A stretch of 64,000 nt of DNA from positions 23,242,122-23,306,121 of the forward strand of contig CP099843.1 of NCBI GenBank assembly GCA_030062745.1, read 5' to 3'. The stretch is from Capitulum mitella. Its lineage: Eukaryota > Arthropoda > Thecostraca > Pollicipedomorpha > Pollicipedidae. This document shows positions 12,308 to 25,149 of the stretch, in pieces. The notes below the pieces were generated by a model that searched no databases, was not told the DNA's origin, and saw only the letters and a list, made by a program, of their open reading frames with translations. Position 1 is the stretch's first letter. Each line of letters begins with the position of its first letter. Both the position numbers and the translations under genes were made by a program.

Positions 12308-12787
12308 AGAAGACTCAAAGTGTCTGCTCTAGTGATGAAAAACAACCTCTCCAAGGTTAAGTCATTTGCGAAGGAAACCAGTCTAGTGTACCAGTTTAAA
12401 TGCACAGCCGATGACTGTGAACATCAGCCAAACAGTACCTATATTGGCTATACTAACACGACCCTAGGGAGAAGGATGACCATGCATCTACAAGGCGGCG
12501 GACCTAAGAAACATCTCAGGGACACCCACCATGTCACCATCACAGGAGAAATCCTCCTGAACCAGACGACCATACTCACTCGCTGTTCAGCAAAAAAACA
12601 TAAACTGTAAACTCTGGAGGCTGTACACATCAGAGATTGCGGTCCTCTTATCAACAGGACGGTCAACGTCCAGGATACCTTCTCTCTGATGGACTCCCGA
12701 TTGGAGCCAGAGTCTGAGAGGCTGTTCATTCAGGTTTGTGACGTTATGTTTTTCTACGTAGTCAACCGGAAGTGCCCGAAATTTTAG
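12308..12787 (+). pseudogene. Penelope-type GIY-YIG endonuclease relic with nonsense codon
   Basis: One reading frame resembles the C-terminal GIY-YIG nuclease of Penelope-like retroelements. Visible in order: a lead-in with 'SALVMKNNLSKV', the first half-motif 'LVYQFKC', a CxxxxC-x-H cluster ('CTADDCEH') where such elements carry a zinc-knuckle, the YIG half-motif 'STYIGYT', then 'LGRRMTMHLQ' with the expected catalytic arginine. An in-frame TAA at 12608-12610 interrupts it. The same frame then resumes with 'TLEAVHIRDCGPLIN', the part holding the expected catalytic glutamate and asparagine, and stays open to a TAG at 12785-12787. The reverse transcriptase half is not found upstream, so this is a truncated, inactive fragment. 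Confidence 0.75.
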
Positions 12788-14900
12788 GATGCGTACGTTT
12801 TCAAATACTTTGCCGAAACACTGTTGAATTAATTCCGCGTTGTTTCATTAGACGCCAACGATTGCAAAAAGAAACGTTCCTTACCCAGTAATTCGTGGTA
12901 TTTATGACATTTTAATCACATTGGCTAGATATGTCGTGTGTATGTGCAACGTGTTAAACATTTGTTTGATGATGTTCATGGGAAATGAATGGAACGTTAC
13001 ATGATTTTGGAGGACTGCTTTTTTGTTTGGAGGAAAAAGAAGGGAAACTTGTACGAAGAACAAAAACCTTAAGGAAGAAAGAAATCTTATTTTTTACTTC
13101 GCCGCCATATTTAACGCCCAAACAAACACCCCTTTCCCGTTTCCTTGACTGGACTGGAAGAGGGGCACTTCTGTGCCTCCCTTCCAGTCCAATCAGTGCG
13201 CGTTAGCGCGAAACCCCCTTCCACTGAGCGGGTTAAATTATGTTAAATATTGGTCTTATTTTACATGCCAAAGATCGGTACTTACTCGCAGCCAGTTCGA
13301 TCCACGTTGCAAAAAAGGCGAAAGTGAAACCTTCTGATGATCAGTATTGCTTTGCCTGTTCTTCATCCAGTCAAGGTCATTCTAGGTCAGGTCAGAAAAG
13401 ATTGTATTACTCTTCCTGACAAAGGGCAATATCTACTCGCTGTTATTCTTAACTGCGTCAAGTACAGAACTAAAGTGACATCTCGTGACAATGAAATCTG
13501 CTCTGTCTGCTCCTTATCGGGTCAACGTCAAGCCAGGTCAGGACGGATAATCATTTTCTATTTTCTGACTAGGAACAACAATTTCCTGTCAGCTGCTACT
13601 GAACAATCTTCCACAGACAATATTGTATTTTATTTCTTTTTGGCATCATCCTATGACGTCACCTGACATGATCTTACGTCGCATTTGGTGAACCTTGGTA
13701 AGAGTCGTATACAGATTTACTTGCCTGGCTTGAACGATGGGGAAGGTCGACGGTAACCACCTGTGTCACCCACAATGCAAATCAGTTCAACTGTCATCAT
13801 GTATGTGACCTAGCATGACCTCTAATCTTGACGTGTCACGGTTTATATCCTTTTGGCACTCAGTGCCTATACGTCATTCGGTGTAACGATGACCATTTCA
13901 CCACCAAGTGACTGGTTTTCAACCGTTTCATTGCAACCTTGATAGCCAGTGCCGAAGAATACCACGACTCTCATCTGATCCGTTTATGCCATTTCACGGA
14001 ATGGCGCAGAGTCAGGTCAGCGGTCATGAGATTCAACGCAGGATAAACCAACAACACTGTGACAAAAACGCAGCGACGGCTCTTGAAGAAAACGGGTGCC
14101 GAAATATTCCACGCTTGAGCGCGGAGCCAAATATATACATTCCATTAAACTGATGTCCAGAAACACCGTCGCCTTGGTTTCCGAAGCCGTCCAACCCGCA
14201 GACAGGATCAAACTGACCATATTTCTTAGAAAATCCGCGACGCCCCCCCAGCTGCATGCATTGAACATTGACATACGCCGTCCCTACGAGACAACATCGA
14301 AATGGAAAACATTCTTCCTCATGATGATGTGCCAAGACACTGTGGTTTTAGTCGGATAGAAAGGGACATAAAACATTTTGAGACATCTTCAAACGATTGT
14401 TCAGGGACGAGTATAATCGTCCGAAATATATGGTCTGTTTTTACCGAGATCGACCTTACTTCAGTGCTGCCTGAAAAAATCGAAAGTCACATAAACCACT
14501 ATGCAGATAAACGAAACGAAATGACATCGCGTCAGCATTTTCAAATGCTTAAATTTTCAATTGATACCGATCACAAAGTCACTGAACCATATCCCAGCAC
14601 ATTTAGAGCATTAAAATCAAATGTTTTACATCGAGAAAAGAACGGCTGAAAGTTGAACATTGTTGTGTTTTTACACTTAGATTCAAGTGGGGCTGAAATA
14701 TTGTAATACTTTAATACCTTTGTGGAGCACATGAAAACAATGCAAACATGTCAAGTTGGGTGTCGAACAAAAGGTGCGGATGTTTGTCTTCGCATGCATT
14801 TATCACTATTCTCAAACATTGTTTCGTTTGGCATGCACATGTTGTAAAATGGTGCACTGCAAGGTGCCAATATCCATTTTTGAAACCTTTCCCTAAGGTT
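12788..14900. other. Intergenic, no gene recognised
   Basis: Several chance-length open frames lie here. The longest with a plus-strand ATG is 115 codons at 14302-14649, antisense-overlapped by others at 14017-14335. None shows a motif I can name. Scattered 'aggtca' and 'tgacct' motifs near 13370-13560 resemble those inside the TTAA elements but have no element boundary. Confidence 0.4.
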
Positions 14901-14929
14901 ATAAAAAGTGGAAGTCATCAGTACCGGTA

Positions 14930-15960
14930 GAAACAATGTCAGACAGACGTGGGGATGTTTTTAACAGTCTTGCAAGCTTTAGCTGCAAAGTCTTGCAATG
15001 GAGGGTCTGTGGCCTGTTTTGTCTCTTGGGTCCCCGGTGGCAGGCTGCCGCCTGGACTGCGTATGGAACAGTTCCCACTCGGTCCCTTAGTGAAGCAAAT
15101 AAAATCTGGCCAGACACATCAGACTGGATATGCAACGAAAGATATTGTTGTTTTTTGTATGTATCTATCCAATGTTTCAGAAATTGCACTAAATGGCCTT
15201 TACGTGACACTGCGTGATGTTCTGCAAGCTAGAGTTGCTCGACTTTGGTGTAAAGATTTACTGAACGTTTACGAAATGAATCACATTGACACTGGCTAAA
15301 AGTCATGTCATGATAGAAATGCTATTTCTGTCGACCCCTGGAGTTCAGACAACAGTTTCTGGAAATTCAATGATCTGTGACCTGTTTTATCTCTCGGATC
15401 GCGGGCGGAGATCTACTGACGGATATTGTCAGCACCCACTCGACACTTCTGCGAAACAAATACAACTCAGTCAGACACCGGAATGGTTATGAAACGAAAG
15501 GTAGTGCTGTGCTCTTTCACGCGCAGCTATCGACATGGTTCAAAAACGACATCAAGGGGTCCTGCTGTGGAACTATAACATGTATACACTTTTCGAGTGA
15601 TGGTTTCTGATACAATGCTTTGCTAAAAGTCGCGAGGAATGAAGCAATATCATCTACATATAAAGACCACGTCATGATGCATCCAGTTACGTAGCTAACA
15701 TCCCTGAAATGTTCAGCGGCATCTCCTGTCATTAAACGTCACGTGACCTGTTTAGTTTCTTGGCCGGCTGCGTGGCGCAGCCGTTCCTCCAGGCGGTATG
15801 TACACATGTATTCTGGGGCACCCTTTTCATTTACATCATACAAAATAACATGTAGTTGCGAAGCATCTGCCAGAAATAGTCGAAAATCGTCTAGCATGTT
15901 AACTGCGGGAGGGAGCGGCTCAATCCCCGCAGTGGAGTCACCACCCTCCCCAGTCAAGAC
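14930..15960 (+). repeat. Diverged tandem repeat, period about 370 bp
   Basis: The string '(g/c)tgtg(g/a)cctgttttgtctctt' recurs in related forms near 15004, 15371 and 15742, about 370 bp apart. Neighbouring landmarks recur in register, such as 'gtcatgat' at about 15304 and 15672, 'aagcaaataaaatct'/'aaacaaatacaactc' and 'tatgcaacgaaag'/'tatgaaacgaaag'. Copies are strongly diverged, so unit borders are approximate. Confidence 0.5.
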
Positions 15961-17115
15961 AAAACTGAGCCACTGGGGTAGAAGGAAGGGCAGTGGGAAT
16001 GCTCCAGATCATAAAATCTAATACTGGGGGTTTTCCGTGGAGACTTAAGAATTTGTCATATGCGAAGGCATTGTAAAAAATGCCTCGTTGGCGCATTTTT
16101 TTCAACGCCGCTTGTATTACCAGTGGTAGTGTACAGAAGCATAAAGTCATGTTTACTGGTGAACTAAATATGTCAAGTAAATATGTTCGCTAACAAAGCA
16201 AACACAGGGCTTTCTTTGGAGCTATTAGGTTTTCCAAATGTGAAGTCAATGCAAAAATACTTCGCCTATCAGTTTTTCGTACGCTTGAATGACCAGTAGT
16301 TTTAGTAGGAAAATGGTATATGCTGATAATTTTTCTTTATGCTGGGATACGACAGAAAGGGGAAAAGCCCAAAACACTACATTAGAAAGATGAGGAAAAT
16401 GGCGATATAAACAGTCAGATAGAGGAAAAGGTAAAAGAGGCCTAGAAAAAAATGCAATTATCTTCTATGCAACCACACCTAGGAAACCAGGGTTGCCCTA
16501 TTCCTTTGAGATCTACTTCCATAGAATTTACTTTTCTCAAACCATGCATTCTTGCCTTGAAAATAGCCTTTTTTCGCACTGCGTGCATTTTCACGAAGTA
16601 TCACGTCGTTTTAACGACATCGACCAAATATACTTAGAGATTACTGAAATGAAAAATGAACTGATATTTGACCCCACATGGCCTGTAGCACCTCGTGGTA
16701 CAATTCTTAGTCACAGTGGTTCCAAATCAGTCATTTTCTCGAAGTGGAGCCAAATTCATTGTCATACGTCGTTCGATTACAGAACATAATATCAATGGGA
16801 CGAAACGGAAATATGTCGGAAGCCAAACAACGAACACAAAACAACCAACAGGATAACTAACGACGGGCGTAAATGTCTCACGGTAAAATATGCCTGTCTG
16901 GAGACGAATATCCAAAGGCAATTATTTCCTCGAGCAAAACATGAAAAAAAACATCGAGTGCACAATGTTTAACAGAAATGCCGAAGCGGCTTAAACATTA
17001 ACTGACTGTACAGTGCACGCCAAATAACAGATGACTGAGTGATAAAATATGTGGGCAGAGAACAATACATCCGGTGCGTTATTGAACTCTGCCCAATAAT
17101 GCACCGGATGAATAT
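15961..17115. other. Intergenic, possible short duplication
   Basis: Bases around 16044-16130 and 16215-16300 share a loose pattern ('aatgc...a...cttcgcctatcagtttttcgtacgcttg' against 'aatgcctcgttggcgcatttttttcaacgccgcttg'), spaced about 172 bp, which may be a degraded tandem duplication. Nothing else is recognisable. Confidence 0.3.
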
Positions 17116-18333
17116 TTAACCCTATTCCCGGAGGGCTAGACGGTATGGCCGATTCCCGGCAGGGGGGGGGGGCGGATTCAGCCCCCCCTGAGATCTCGAG
17201 AACTACTCGTCCGATTTCGTCGCAACAAACGGCAATCGATTTGCCGTCACGTGAACTACATTTTTACAAAAAAAATTCCAAAATTTCGAAATTTGTGGAT
17301 ACAGGGGGGCAAAAATGTCAAAATGGGGGGTACTTTTGGACTTCTTATAACTCCGTTGTTTATCGACCGATTTCGATGAAACTGGCATGAATCGAGAGAT
17401 TATGGATAGGGCTTTTACCATGGGTCCGCAAATCCGAAATTTTGAGAAAATTCATGGGCGTTCACAGGGTTTCAAAAATAGGAGGATTAGTTTTCTAACA
17501 ACTGGATGAACAAAAGAGGCAAACACCATTTTTTGGCTTCTGCTAGTCATGTTATACTAAAGAAGTACAAATCGCATTACAGTGTTTGTATAATGTTAGC
17601 ATAGGCGGTGCCAGGGACATAAAAAAGGGGGAACTGTCATGGTCACACGTTTCTCAGATCAACTTGTGACCTTTGGCCTTAAATGACCTCCAGTGACCTT
17701 GGGGTCACTTGGGATGATCTCGTGTGCATTTAATATTATCTTTAAACGTTTTCAATCATTTGAATTCACTCTATTTCAAAAATTTCATTTTATGGCTATT
17801 GCGATATAGGGTACGCGCACTGACATTTTAGGTCATAGCTCCGTGACCCGACCTGATATCAAGCTGAAACTTGGTACAGAAGTAGAAGGCACTGTTCTAC
17901 GTCATATATATTCCGGGTTTGCCATTTAAAAAAACGGCGCCGAAATTATTGCAAAAAAACAAATTTTGACTTTTGACCTTGACCCGACCTTGTAAAACGG
18001 CCTCAGGTGAACAAAATTACATCTGCACATTGCCCAACTATTTAGCTATACATCCATATAAAATTTGAAGTTCTATCTTAAAAACTCTGTTTTTGGCAGC
18101 CATTTTCCTTTTACCCTTAACATGGCCAAATATGGCATGAGGTGCCTCCCAAAAACGTTGCCTGGCTCCGCCCCTGAGCAAAGTACAATTTTGAAATTTT
18201 TCCACGGCACGTAGAAAGAATGGCTAGGAAAAGTGACCAAGTTTCGTGAAGCTGCGTTAAAAAGCCTGGAATTGGCAAGCAAAAAACTCGAGGGGGGGGG
18301 CGGATTCCGCCCCCCTGCCGGGAATAGGGTTAA
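17116..18333 (+). mobile_element. Intact TTAA-flanked piggyBac-like MITE, family B
   Basis: Starts TTAACCCTATTCCCGG and ends with its exact reverse complement, a 16-bp perfect terminal inverted repeat including the TTAA target. Total 1,218 bp. Near both ends a G run and a C run face each other around a short core: six or more Gs, then CGGATTCA or CGGATTCC, then at least six Cs. This makes a strong subterminal hairpin like that of family A. The interior is non-coding with several TGACCT half-sites ('atgacctccagtgacctt', 'cgacctgatatc'). Related copies: 700-1665, 8650-8860 and 25150-26296. This is the best-preserved copy and serves as the reference. Confidence 0.85.
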
Positions 18334-18557
18334 GTGAAAACTATTGCACGACAAACAGTAACGCCACACGCTGGGCACGGGCAGGAACTTCTCCCGAAAA
18401 TTGCATGAGAACATCCCAGCAGCAGCACCATGAAAATTTTCCAAGGCTTACACGCAATTTTTCAGTTGTCTTCGACATTTAGTTAGATTCACCTGAAATG
18501 AATATTCAGGTTATTTCAAAGAAGTGCTGAACTAAACCCACCAGACCAATATCCTGG

Positions 18558-18650
18558 TAGCGCCACTGGGCCTGATGCTGTGTCTGCCAAAAACACTGGC
18601 ATTTTACCCCTTACGGTTTGCAGGGTTCGAGTCCTGGGCGTCAAAAAAGA
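18558..18650 (+). repeat. Possible tRNA-derived SINE head
   Basis: A near-consensus Pol III A box (TAGCGCCACTGG at 18558-18569, 11 of 12 positions) is followed 66 bp downstream by a consensus-type B box (GGTTCGAGTCC at 18624-18634). No cloverleaf can be folded and no 3' tail boundary is visible, so this is a tRNA-like promoter at best, not a tRNA gene. Confidence 0.3.
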
Positions 18651-19233
18651 TGTCCCTATTTTCCCAGTTATGTTTTGAGGATAGACTGTAATTACTGTTG
18701 CCAGGGATCTCCTACCTGGTAACAACGCATAACGATGAACTGAATTTTTTCATGCGTCTCGGATACAAAAACCGTATAACATTTCGCCGGTTTTAGGTGA
18801 CAGCCCACACTAATTACCATATCTGTCAACAACAATCCCGACTTGGGAACAAGAAACAGGAAAATTTAGAACAACTGGGACCTGAACCGAGTTTGTGACC
18901 CTCACAGACAGAACGAAGCATTCACCACCTCAGCATCAGGTTCATGTCCTGGTATAAACTTCATCCTTTGAGATTTCTATCTACGTATTGCCCAACTCCA
19001 TATTTTGTCATGCAAAAGATTCTATAGTCGCCCATGCACTATGTCCGTCCGTGATACAATGATGCGAAACATACCCTCGCGATATGTTGTCATTCCACAT
19101 TTCACCGCTTTGATGCTAATGGAGGCCGATATATTTTCCAATTCTATATCCTGCGTCGGCTGTTGGCGCATCCAATATGTTGCTTCGCAGTATTTTTTTA
19201 TTTTGACAAACAATGCGGACCGATATTTATATG

Positions 19234-19289
<56 letters not shown>

Positions 19290-21804
19290 GTATATATTCA
19301 TGTATATATATCGAGTATATACTTATATACAAATATATATAACTCGATATTTATTTCCTATTCGGTATTTTGCCTTTCTATGCTTTCCCGATTGATGCTT
19401 ATCTCTGTCGACATTTATCCTGCTCGATATTTTGCTTTTGGCATTTTGCTTTTAATATTTTTGCATTCCATATTCCGTCGTACGGCATTTGTGGGGCAAC
19501 CCTGTCGTCCGTAGTTCCGAACACAAACGCGGGCTAGAAATCAATGGAAACAATGATGTGGGGTAATGAATATATTAATCGCATGCGACCTAAAGGAAGT
19601 GCAGTCAGTAGCACAATGTCTTATTTAAGCCATTACTGTTTTTCCTGTAGTTGTTCTAGTGCTGCATAGTTAAGTTTATTCGTCATGAAGCGGCGAGCAG
19701 ATGTCTACAGTCTTTTCGTTGCAAATACCATCCGTTCGTTAATGTCTTTCTCTTGCAATCGTTGATTTTTCCGGCAATAGTACTAATGCTGCATATGTAA
19801 GTCCATTGGTTATGACACGAAGTGTAGATGTCTACAGTCTATCTGCAAGTAGCAGTGTTTCGTATCCCTTTACATCTCACGATGCAATCATTTCAGAAGA
19901 GCTTTTCTCTCGCGAAGCCGCATCTACCTTCGTAACCTTTCACGCATTATTTTTTTTTTAATACGTTGGTGACTTGGTAAGCTAGGAACACCCAAAGGAG
20001 CAAAGTTTCATCTCGATGCTCTCCGTTGAATGCAATTCTACCATAGGAGTGGCTTCTTGTTGCAAAATTAAGATGTCCGGAAATTCTCGGCCCCTGTTCG
20101 GAACGTAGTGGTCGCTACACGCTATCCAGGTTACAGGGTTCATAGAACGGCTCAAAGAAAGAGTACATGAAGCCATCTGTACCGTAGGAATAACACCAGA
20201 AGGTCTAAAATTGCACCTACGAATCATCCAGGTGTATCTAGCGTCCCAAGAAACACAGCCAATGAAATACGATAGCAGTGTAGTGACACGTCTTATTGGC
20301 TTGGCTAGACTGGAATGAATCGTTCCGAATTTTGTGGAAATTAACTTATTGACTACAGCATTGCATGAAAAAGGACAGGATGAAACAAAGTTCGATAAAG
20401 TCGTGCATAATTACTGGGGTTAATTCCGAGAATAGCTATCTTTTTCAGTGTTGTAATTATGCGACATTCCTTGTTTCATGTCGCATGCAGTTACCAATAT
20501 AGTTCACGTTTGCCTTTCGACCTGTGCATAAACGACATGTTCCAAGGGACGGACGAGGGTCCAAAACATGGGGTAGTTGTGATTTAAACCAGGTTATGGC
20601 TTCTGAGAAGGACAACAATCGAGAAAAAACAATCGTTTTTAGGCAAAATTGCATGGTTTGAAGAAGGGCAATGCCGCGTAGCGAACTGCTCTAAACAATT
20701 AAGAAAGCTTGTTCCTAGAGACCACGTTAACATGTATGCGGATTTTTCAAGATTTCATTTTTACACCACCGTAGTAGGTAAGTGCTACTGGGAAGCCTGT
20801 TTGGAAGACCTGTCCCCCTCCGCTGATACCATTTGTTAAAAATGCCAACATATGAGAAAATCTAACTGCTTTTCAGGACAATTCATTTCAGTAACTTAGT
20901 CTTTATTGACGCGTAAGCACACGAGGAATTCCAAGAGTTTCCAATGAGACCAAAACAAAAGCTCTGGAACTGATAGTTTGGCGGCAATTAACAATGCCCC
21001 TTTCGAGAAGCAATTAAACCAGCGTGCAAGAGATAGACTGAAGTATCAGGAAGGCAAACAAGGTTCTGCGCGCTCAGCCATTGTGTCTTCCTCTCTCCCT
21101 TTGGACGGGTCTCTTGAAGTTCTGCAACTTGCACCGCATCCTTCAACGTGCGTGGGTCTGAAGTGCGTCGTAAAGGTCGGACTTGTTAGAATTGTTTGTC
21201 AGTAATTCTGCAGGTAGTCTTTCGTTTCCGAACGCGCAACGGCAGTAGAAGGTTGAGCTGTATATATGTACCTAAATACCCAATAAATCGTGTCATAATC
21301 TAGCACATACCGTTTTTACCGCGGCGAATTTACAGAATATACAGTAAGAATCGGTACTGCACATGAGAAAGATTAGTACTTAGCGTGGCTCATGATCTTT
21401 TCCTGTGAAACAAACCAACCCTCAGCAATACACGGGCTCCATATTATTATGATGGAGTCGAAACTAGAGTCAACACCATGATATGTTCCAGCACAGGGAT
21501 TTAAAAACCTCACTTAGCAAAGTGAACGGAAAGCAGCAGTGATCATACGAGTATATTCAACTGCTGCTACATATATCTGCCCTTTCCAGGGAGGCCAGCA
21601 TCAGACCAGGTTTGCCAAGGACAATTGCCCAACCAAGTGGGTTCTGTTTTGTTTCGTTTGTTTGTTTGCCTTTTTGGTTGATAAATCGGAAGTAAAAATC
21701 CAAGGAATTTTCCGCTTTTTTGACATGTATTTCATTTTTTGCCACAAATGCATCGCAACAGCAAAATGGCATGTCAAGACGCATATTCAGGGGCGCGGGA
21801 ACTT
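18651..21804. other. Intergenic with (TA)n microsatellite
   Basis: A (TA)n tract at 19236-19286 is the only clear structure. It produces the tyrosine/isoleucine-rich open frame at about 19005-19514, which I treat as an artefact. No gene recognised in the rest. Confidence 0.5.
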
Positions 21805-22210
21805 CTCCACAGTCGAGGAACTCAAACAGTAACCTTTTGTTTGTCAGGTTGTCAGTCAGATGTCTTTTTTACGTTCAAAAGAGTATTTGGGAAAAGGTAG
21901 TGGGACCATGCCCACTTTATCCCATACTTTCGCCATACCTCATCAAAAACCAGAACGTCGACACGTACACGAACTGGCACCAATGCCCCCTCCATTTTTC
22001 TTTTGCCGAGTTACAAATGCGCCACTGACATGTGCGTTGAGGACAGCCAGCCAAAAGCCAATGAAATTGGTTTAAAAGTTCGAACTACATAGCGTGAAAA
22101 TTTCGGCATTGCGATGCAGATATTCGAATCTATTAACATTTGTTCGAATCTCGAATCCGAATCCGAATTAAAATCCGGCCGCCCCAGGATTCGAAGCCCA
22201 AAATGCACGC
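21805..22210 (-). repeat. Dispersed repeat D, copy 2
   Basis: Reverse-orientation match to the left half of 7620-8310. The outer end is the TTCGAATC-rich stretch at about 22125-22195; the inner end is 'actcaaacagtaacctttt' at about 21820. Only the half with one terminus is present, so it is truncated or the element is asymmetric. Confidence 0.55.
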
Positions 22211-25149
22211 AAATCCTCAGCTCTAGTCCTTTCGTACAGACCTGTCAGTTCCGCCACGGACAAAAAACCACTGACCAGTGTCTTAGGTTCTCCAGATGGT
22301 ACATTTTATGCAACAGGCAGATAACATGATACGTGTAATGTATTTTTGAAAGGTTTGCCGTGCTTGGCGTTTTTTTTTTGGTGACAACAAAAATATATCG
22401 CCATATTTTTTAATCGATATTTTTATCTGCCATTGACAACGGGATTTTCGCTTTGATAATAACGGCGTATAGTTTAATATCTTGTAAAAGCTTTTAAATA
22501 CTCCTGGTGTTTAGACATTGTATACATTCAATTGACAAACGACCATCAGTATACCTTCAGTTTTAAACGTTTAAACGACCTGCAGTTTCAAGCGTTGAGT
22601 CCAATATATTTTTCATCTGTAACCGATTTATATAACAGCGTACAGCGTACAACCGCTTTCATACAGCGCCTCCTGGTATACTGAAGGTCGTTTGTTAATT
22701 TAATGTATGCAGTGGCCTACGGTCATACTTTTGCAGCCGAAAATTACTTCAGATGCGTTTTTAATTTCTTAGCCAATGCATTTTTTCTACACTCCATTCT
22801 CGTAGATCGAAATGCAATACCGAATCAGGATATTGCACTATTAAATTAAGTGGTTTAAATGTCAGGAGCGGATCCAGGGCTTTTAAAGGGGTTCGGATGT
22901 TAGTCCTCGAGAGTTAGTCCTTGAGTTAGACCTATTTCAACACATGAGTTACTAGCGGGAGTCCTCCCATAGTTCCGAACGACAAGTCAGTAGCCTTAAA
23001 TTTTCAGTACCCCAAGCTGAGCGACGTTTTGCAGCCACATTTTGATAAAAACATAGTTGACCCCATCAGCGAAGGTCGAGTCATATGACGTGATAAGACG
23101 AATCATTAAGACAGTTCATGAATCAGGTAACTAAGTTTTTGGCGTTTTAACTCCTTTTGTAACGCTTTGTAGAAGTCAGCCAAGTCACCAACCGCAAAGT
23201 TACGCAAAGCCCAGCCAACAAGCTCTCCCCAGAAAATAAAAAGTAGTATGATTTAAAAATAGTGTGTGCGGATTTCCAGTTATTTGATAGATAGACTGCG
23301 TCGATAAACAGAAGCTGGAGTTCAAATATTTTTTTAGGGATAACTTTCCTTAGTCTTTAGGCTATAGGTATCTGTTTTTCTTTGATGTGACCGTGTTACA
23401 TAACGTCCTGCCGAACCTCCGCCCTCGCCATTGTAACGCATTGTCACACATTGGCTAACCTTCCTCTCTCTCTCGGTGTTACAGAAATTACGAATTTTGA
23501 CACATCTTGCAAGAAGTCGTCAGGAATGACACAAATACCAAGATCAGATCACGCCAGTGAAAAATGACCTCAAATGAAATAAACATCGGTCTCTGGCTAC
23601 CTTCACACAGACTCAATTTAGCCTCTTCTCTGACGTAAATCTCCGTTTCCAAAATTTGGACGGGGAACAATGGAGACAAGAATGAATGGGACAGAATCAC
23701 GAATTAGGTACATGAACGCTATTCTGTCATGCACGTAGACCACGAGTACAGCTAGCGTGCATATGCACATTCTCAGTATGAGAAACGGACTCTACCGACC
23801 CCGCCTCGCCGTCGCCTTTTTAGTTGTTTGACACGGAATTCACCCAAATTTCGAATCGCCGAACGCGCCAGCATCCTGAGTATTTTCTTTGTGCTCCTCG
23901 AGTCCTACCGACGAGAAGAACTGAGGTCAGTGCCCCACCCATACGTCTCTGCCATATACATTCTGACAGACCTCCTCCTTGCGCAGTTGAGCCTTCTTGA
24001 CTGTGCTACCCTTCCCATTTTCCATAGAATATGAATGCAATCCAGGCTCGGATCTAGGGGCAAGGGCGCGGAGAGCAGACGTGTGACGGGGAGAGCTGTT
24101 TTTCCTGAGAGGCACAAAAAAAGAGCAAACAAACACTCTGCTTGCCGATGAAAACACAGAGCGACAAGTCAACGCAGCAAGTTCATGGGGCCCTTTCCAC
24201 AGTCCTGGGTCCGATCTAGACTTCATTTGGGAGGCTAATTCAAAACCTTGCATGTCCTATGTTGGATGCTTCGCGAGTAATCGTGCCCTGAGCGCCATAT
24301 TTATTGATCATTTGCTATTTATTTATGTACAATTTCTACTTACATATGCATTCATATATCATCAATTTAAAAAGGAATAAACGTCTTCCTAAAGATACGA
24401 AACCCAGGATAACCTCAAAATCCACCAAGAGCCCATAAAAACGGTTAAAAAAAGACATTATGGAGGGCATCTCGCCCAAATATCTGAGAGCCAATACACC
24501 TCAGTTCATACTGGGGAAATCATTCTTCCAGTGCGTTCTCACTCTTCAAGCAGTGAAGTCTCGCCGAAGCCCTTTTAGTTGCTGTTCTCCTCGTGCACAT
24601 CTGGCCCAGAGTTTGTAAGAAGGCGACGGTGACATCATAACAGAGGCTAAGGAACGAAAGTTCCGTCATGATCCGCTCACTCACAGGTTCAAGATTAATG
24701 TCGGTTTGACCTACTCGATGATTTAGAGGAACTCAGGGCCAGAAGCATAGCCAGGATTTTTGTAAGGGGGATGCGTGTAGTGGGGGAGGGAGGGGCGAAA
24801 GCTCAAATTACTTTAAAACCTGATACTACTTGAGCACTTTATTATTTTATTGAAGACATAGGGAAATGGCCACTGTCAAAGAGAGCATCCGGAGGTTTGG
24901 AAATAAAGATACATTACTTAAAAAACAAATCGTTTCTGACAAAAAGCGATTTTTAGAAACTTCTTACCGTAACTGCCCGAAGGGGAGTCAGCTGACCTTC
25001 TGAACCCTTTTCATTCCGCAGATGGAAAATGGTTTAAACATAAAATATGACCGGCCATAAGACCCTGCTCTCCCGACTTTTTTCGCCTGCCATTTCTGGA
25101 CAGTTCAACCACTTTCCCGACAGTGTGGACGTACTCCGTCTTCCTCGGA
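22211..25149. other. Intergenic, no gene recognised
   Basis: Short chance frames only. Isolated hAT-like termini without a partner occur: 'caggagcggatccaggg' at about 22864 and 'cagaagcatagccagg' at 24740, the latter followed by a G-rich stretch as in the MITE at 59786. 'aggctcggatctagggg' at about 24050 is similar. They suggest decayed MITEs. Confidence 0.4.

Noticed and set aside
14302..14649. 115-codon ATG frame
   Set aside because: Ordinary composition but no motif, and no neighbouring exon; not enough to call a gene.
18558..18650. A genuine tRNA gene
   Set aside because: A and B boxes are present, but no acceptor, anticodon or T-arm pairing can be formed; kept only as a possible SINE head.
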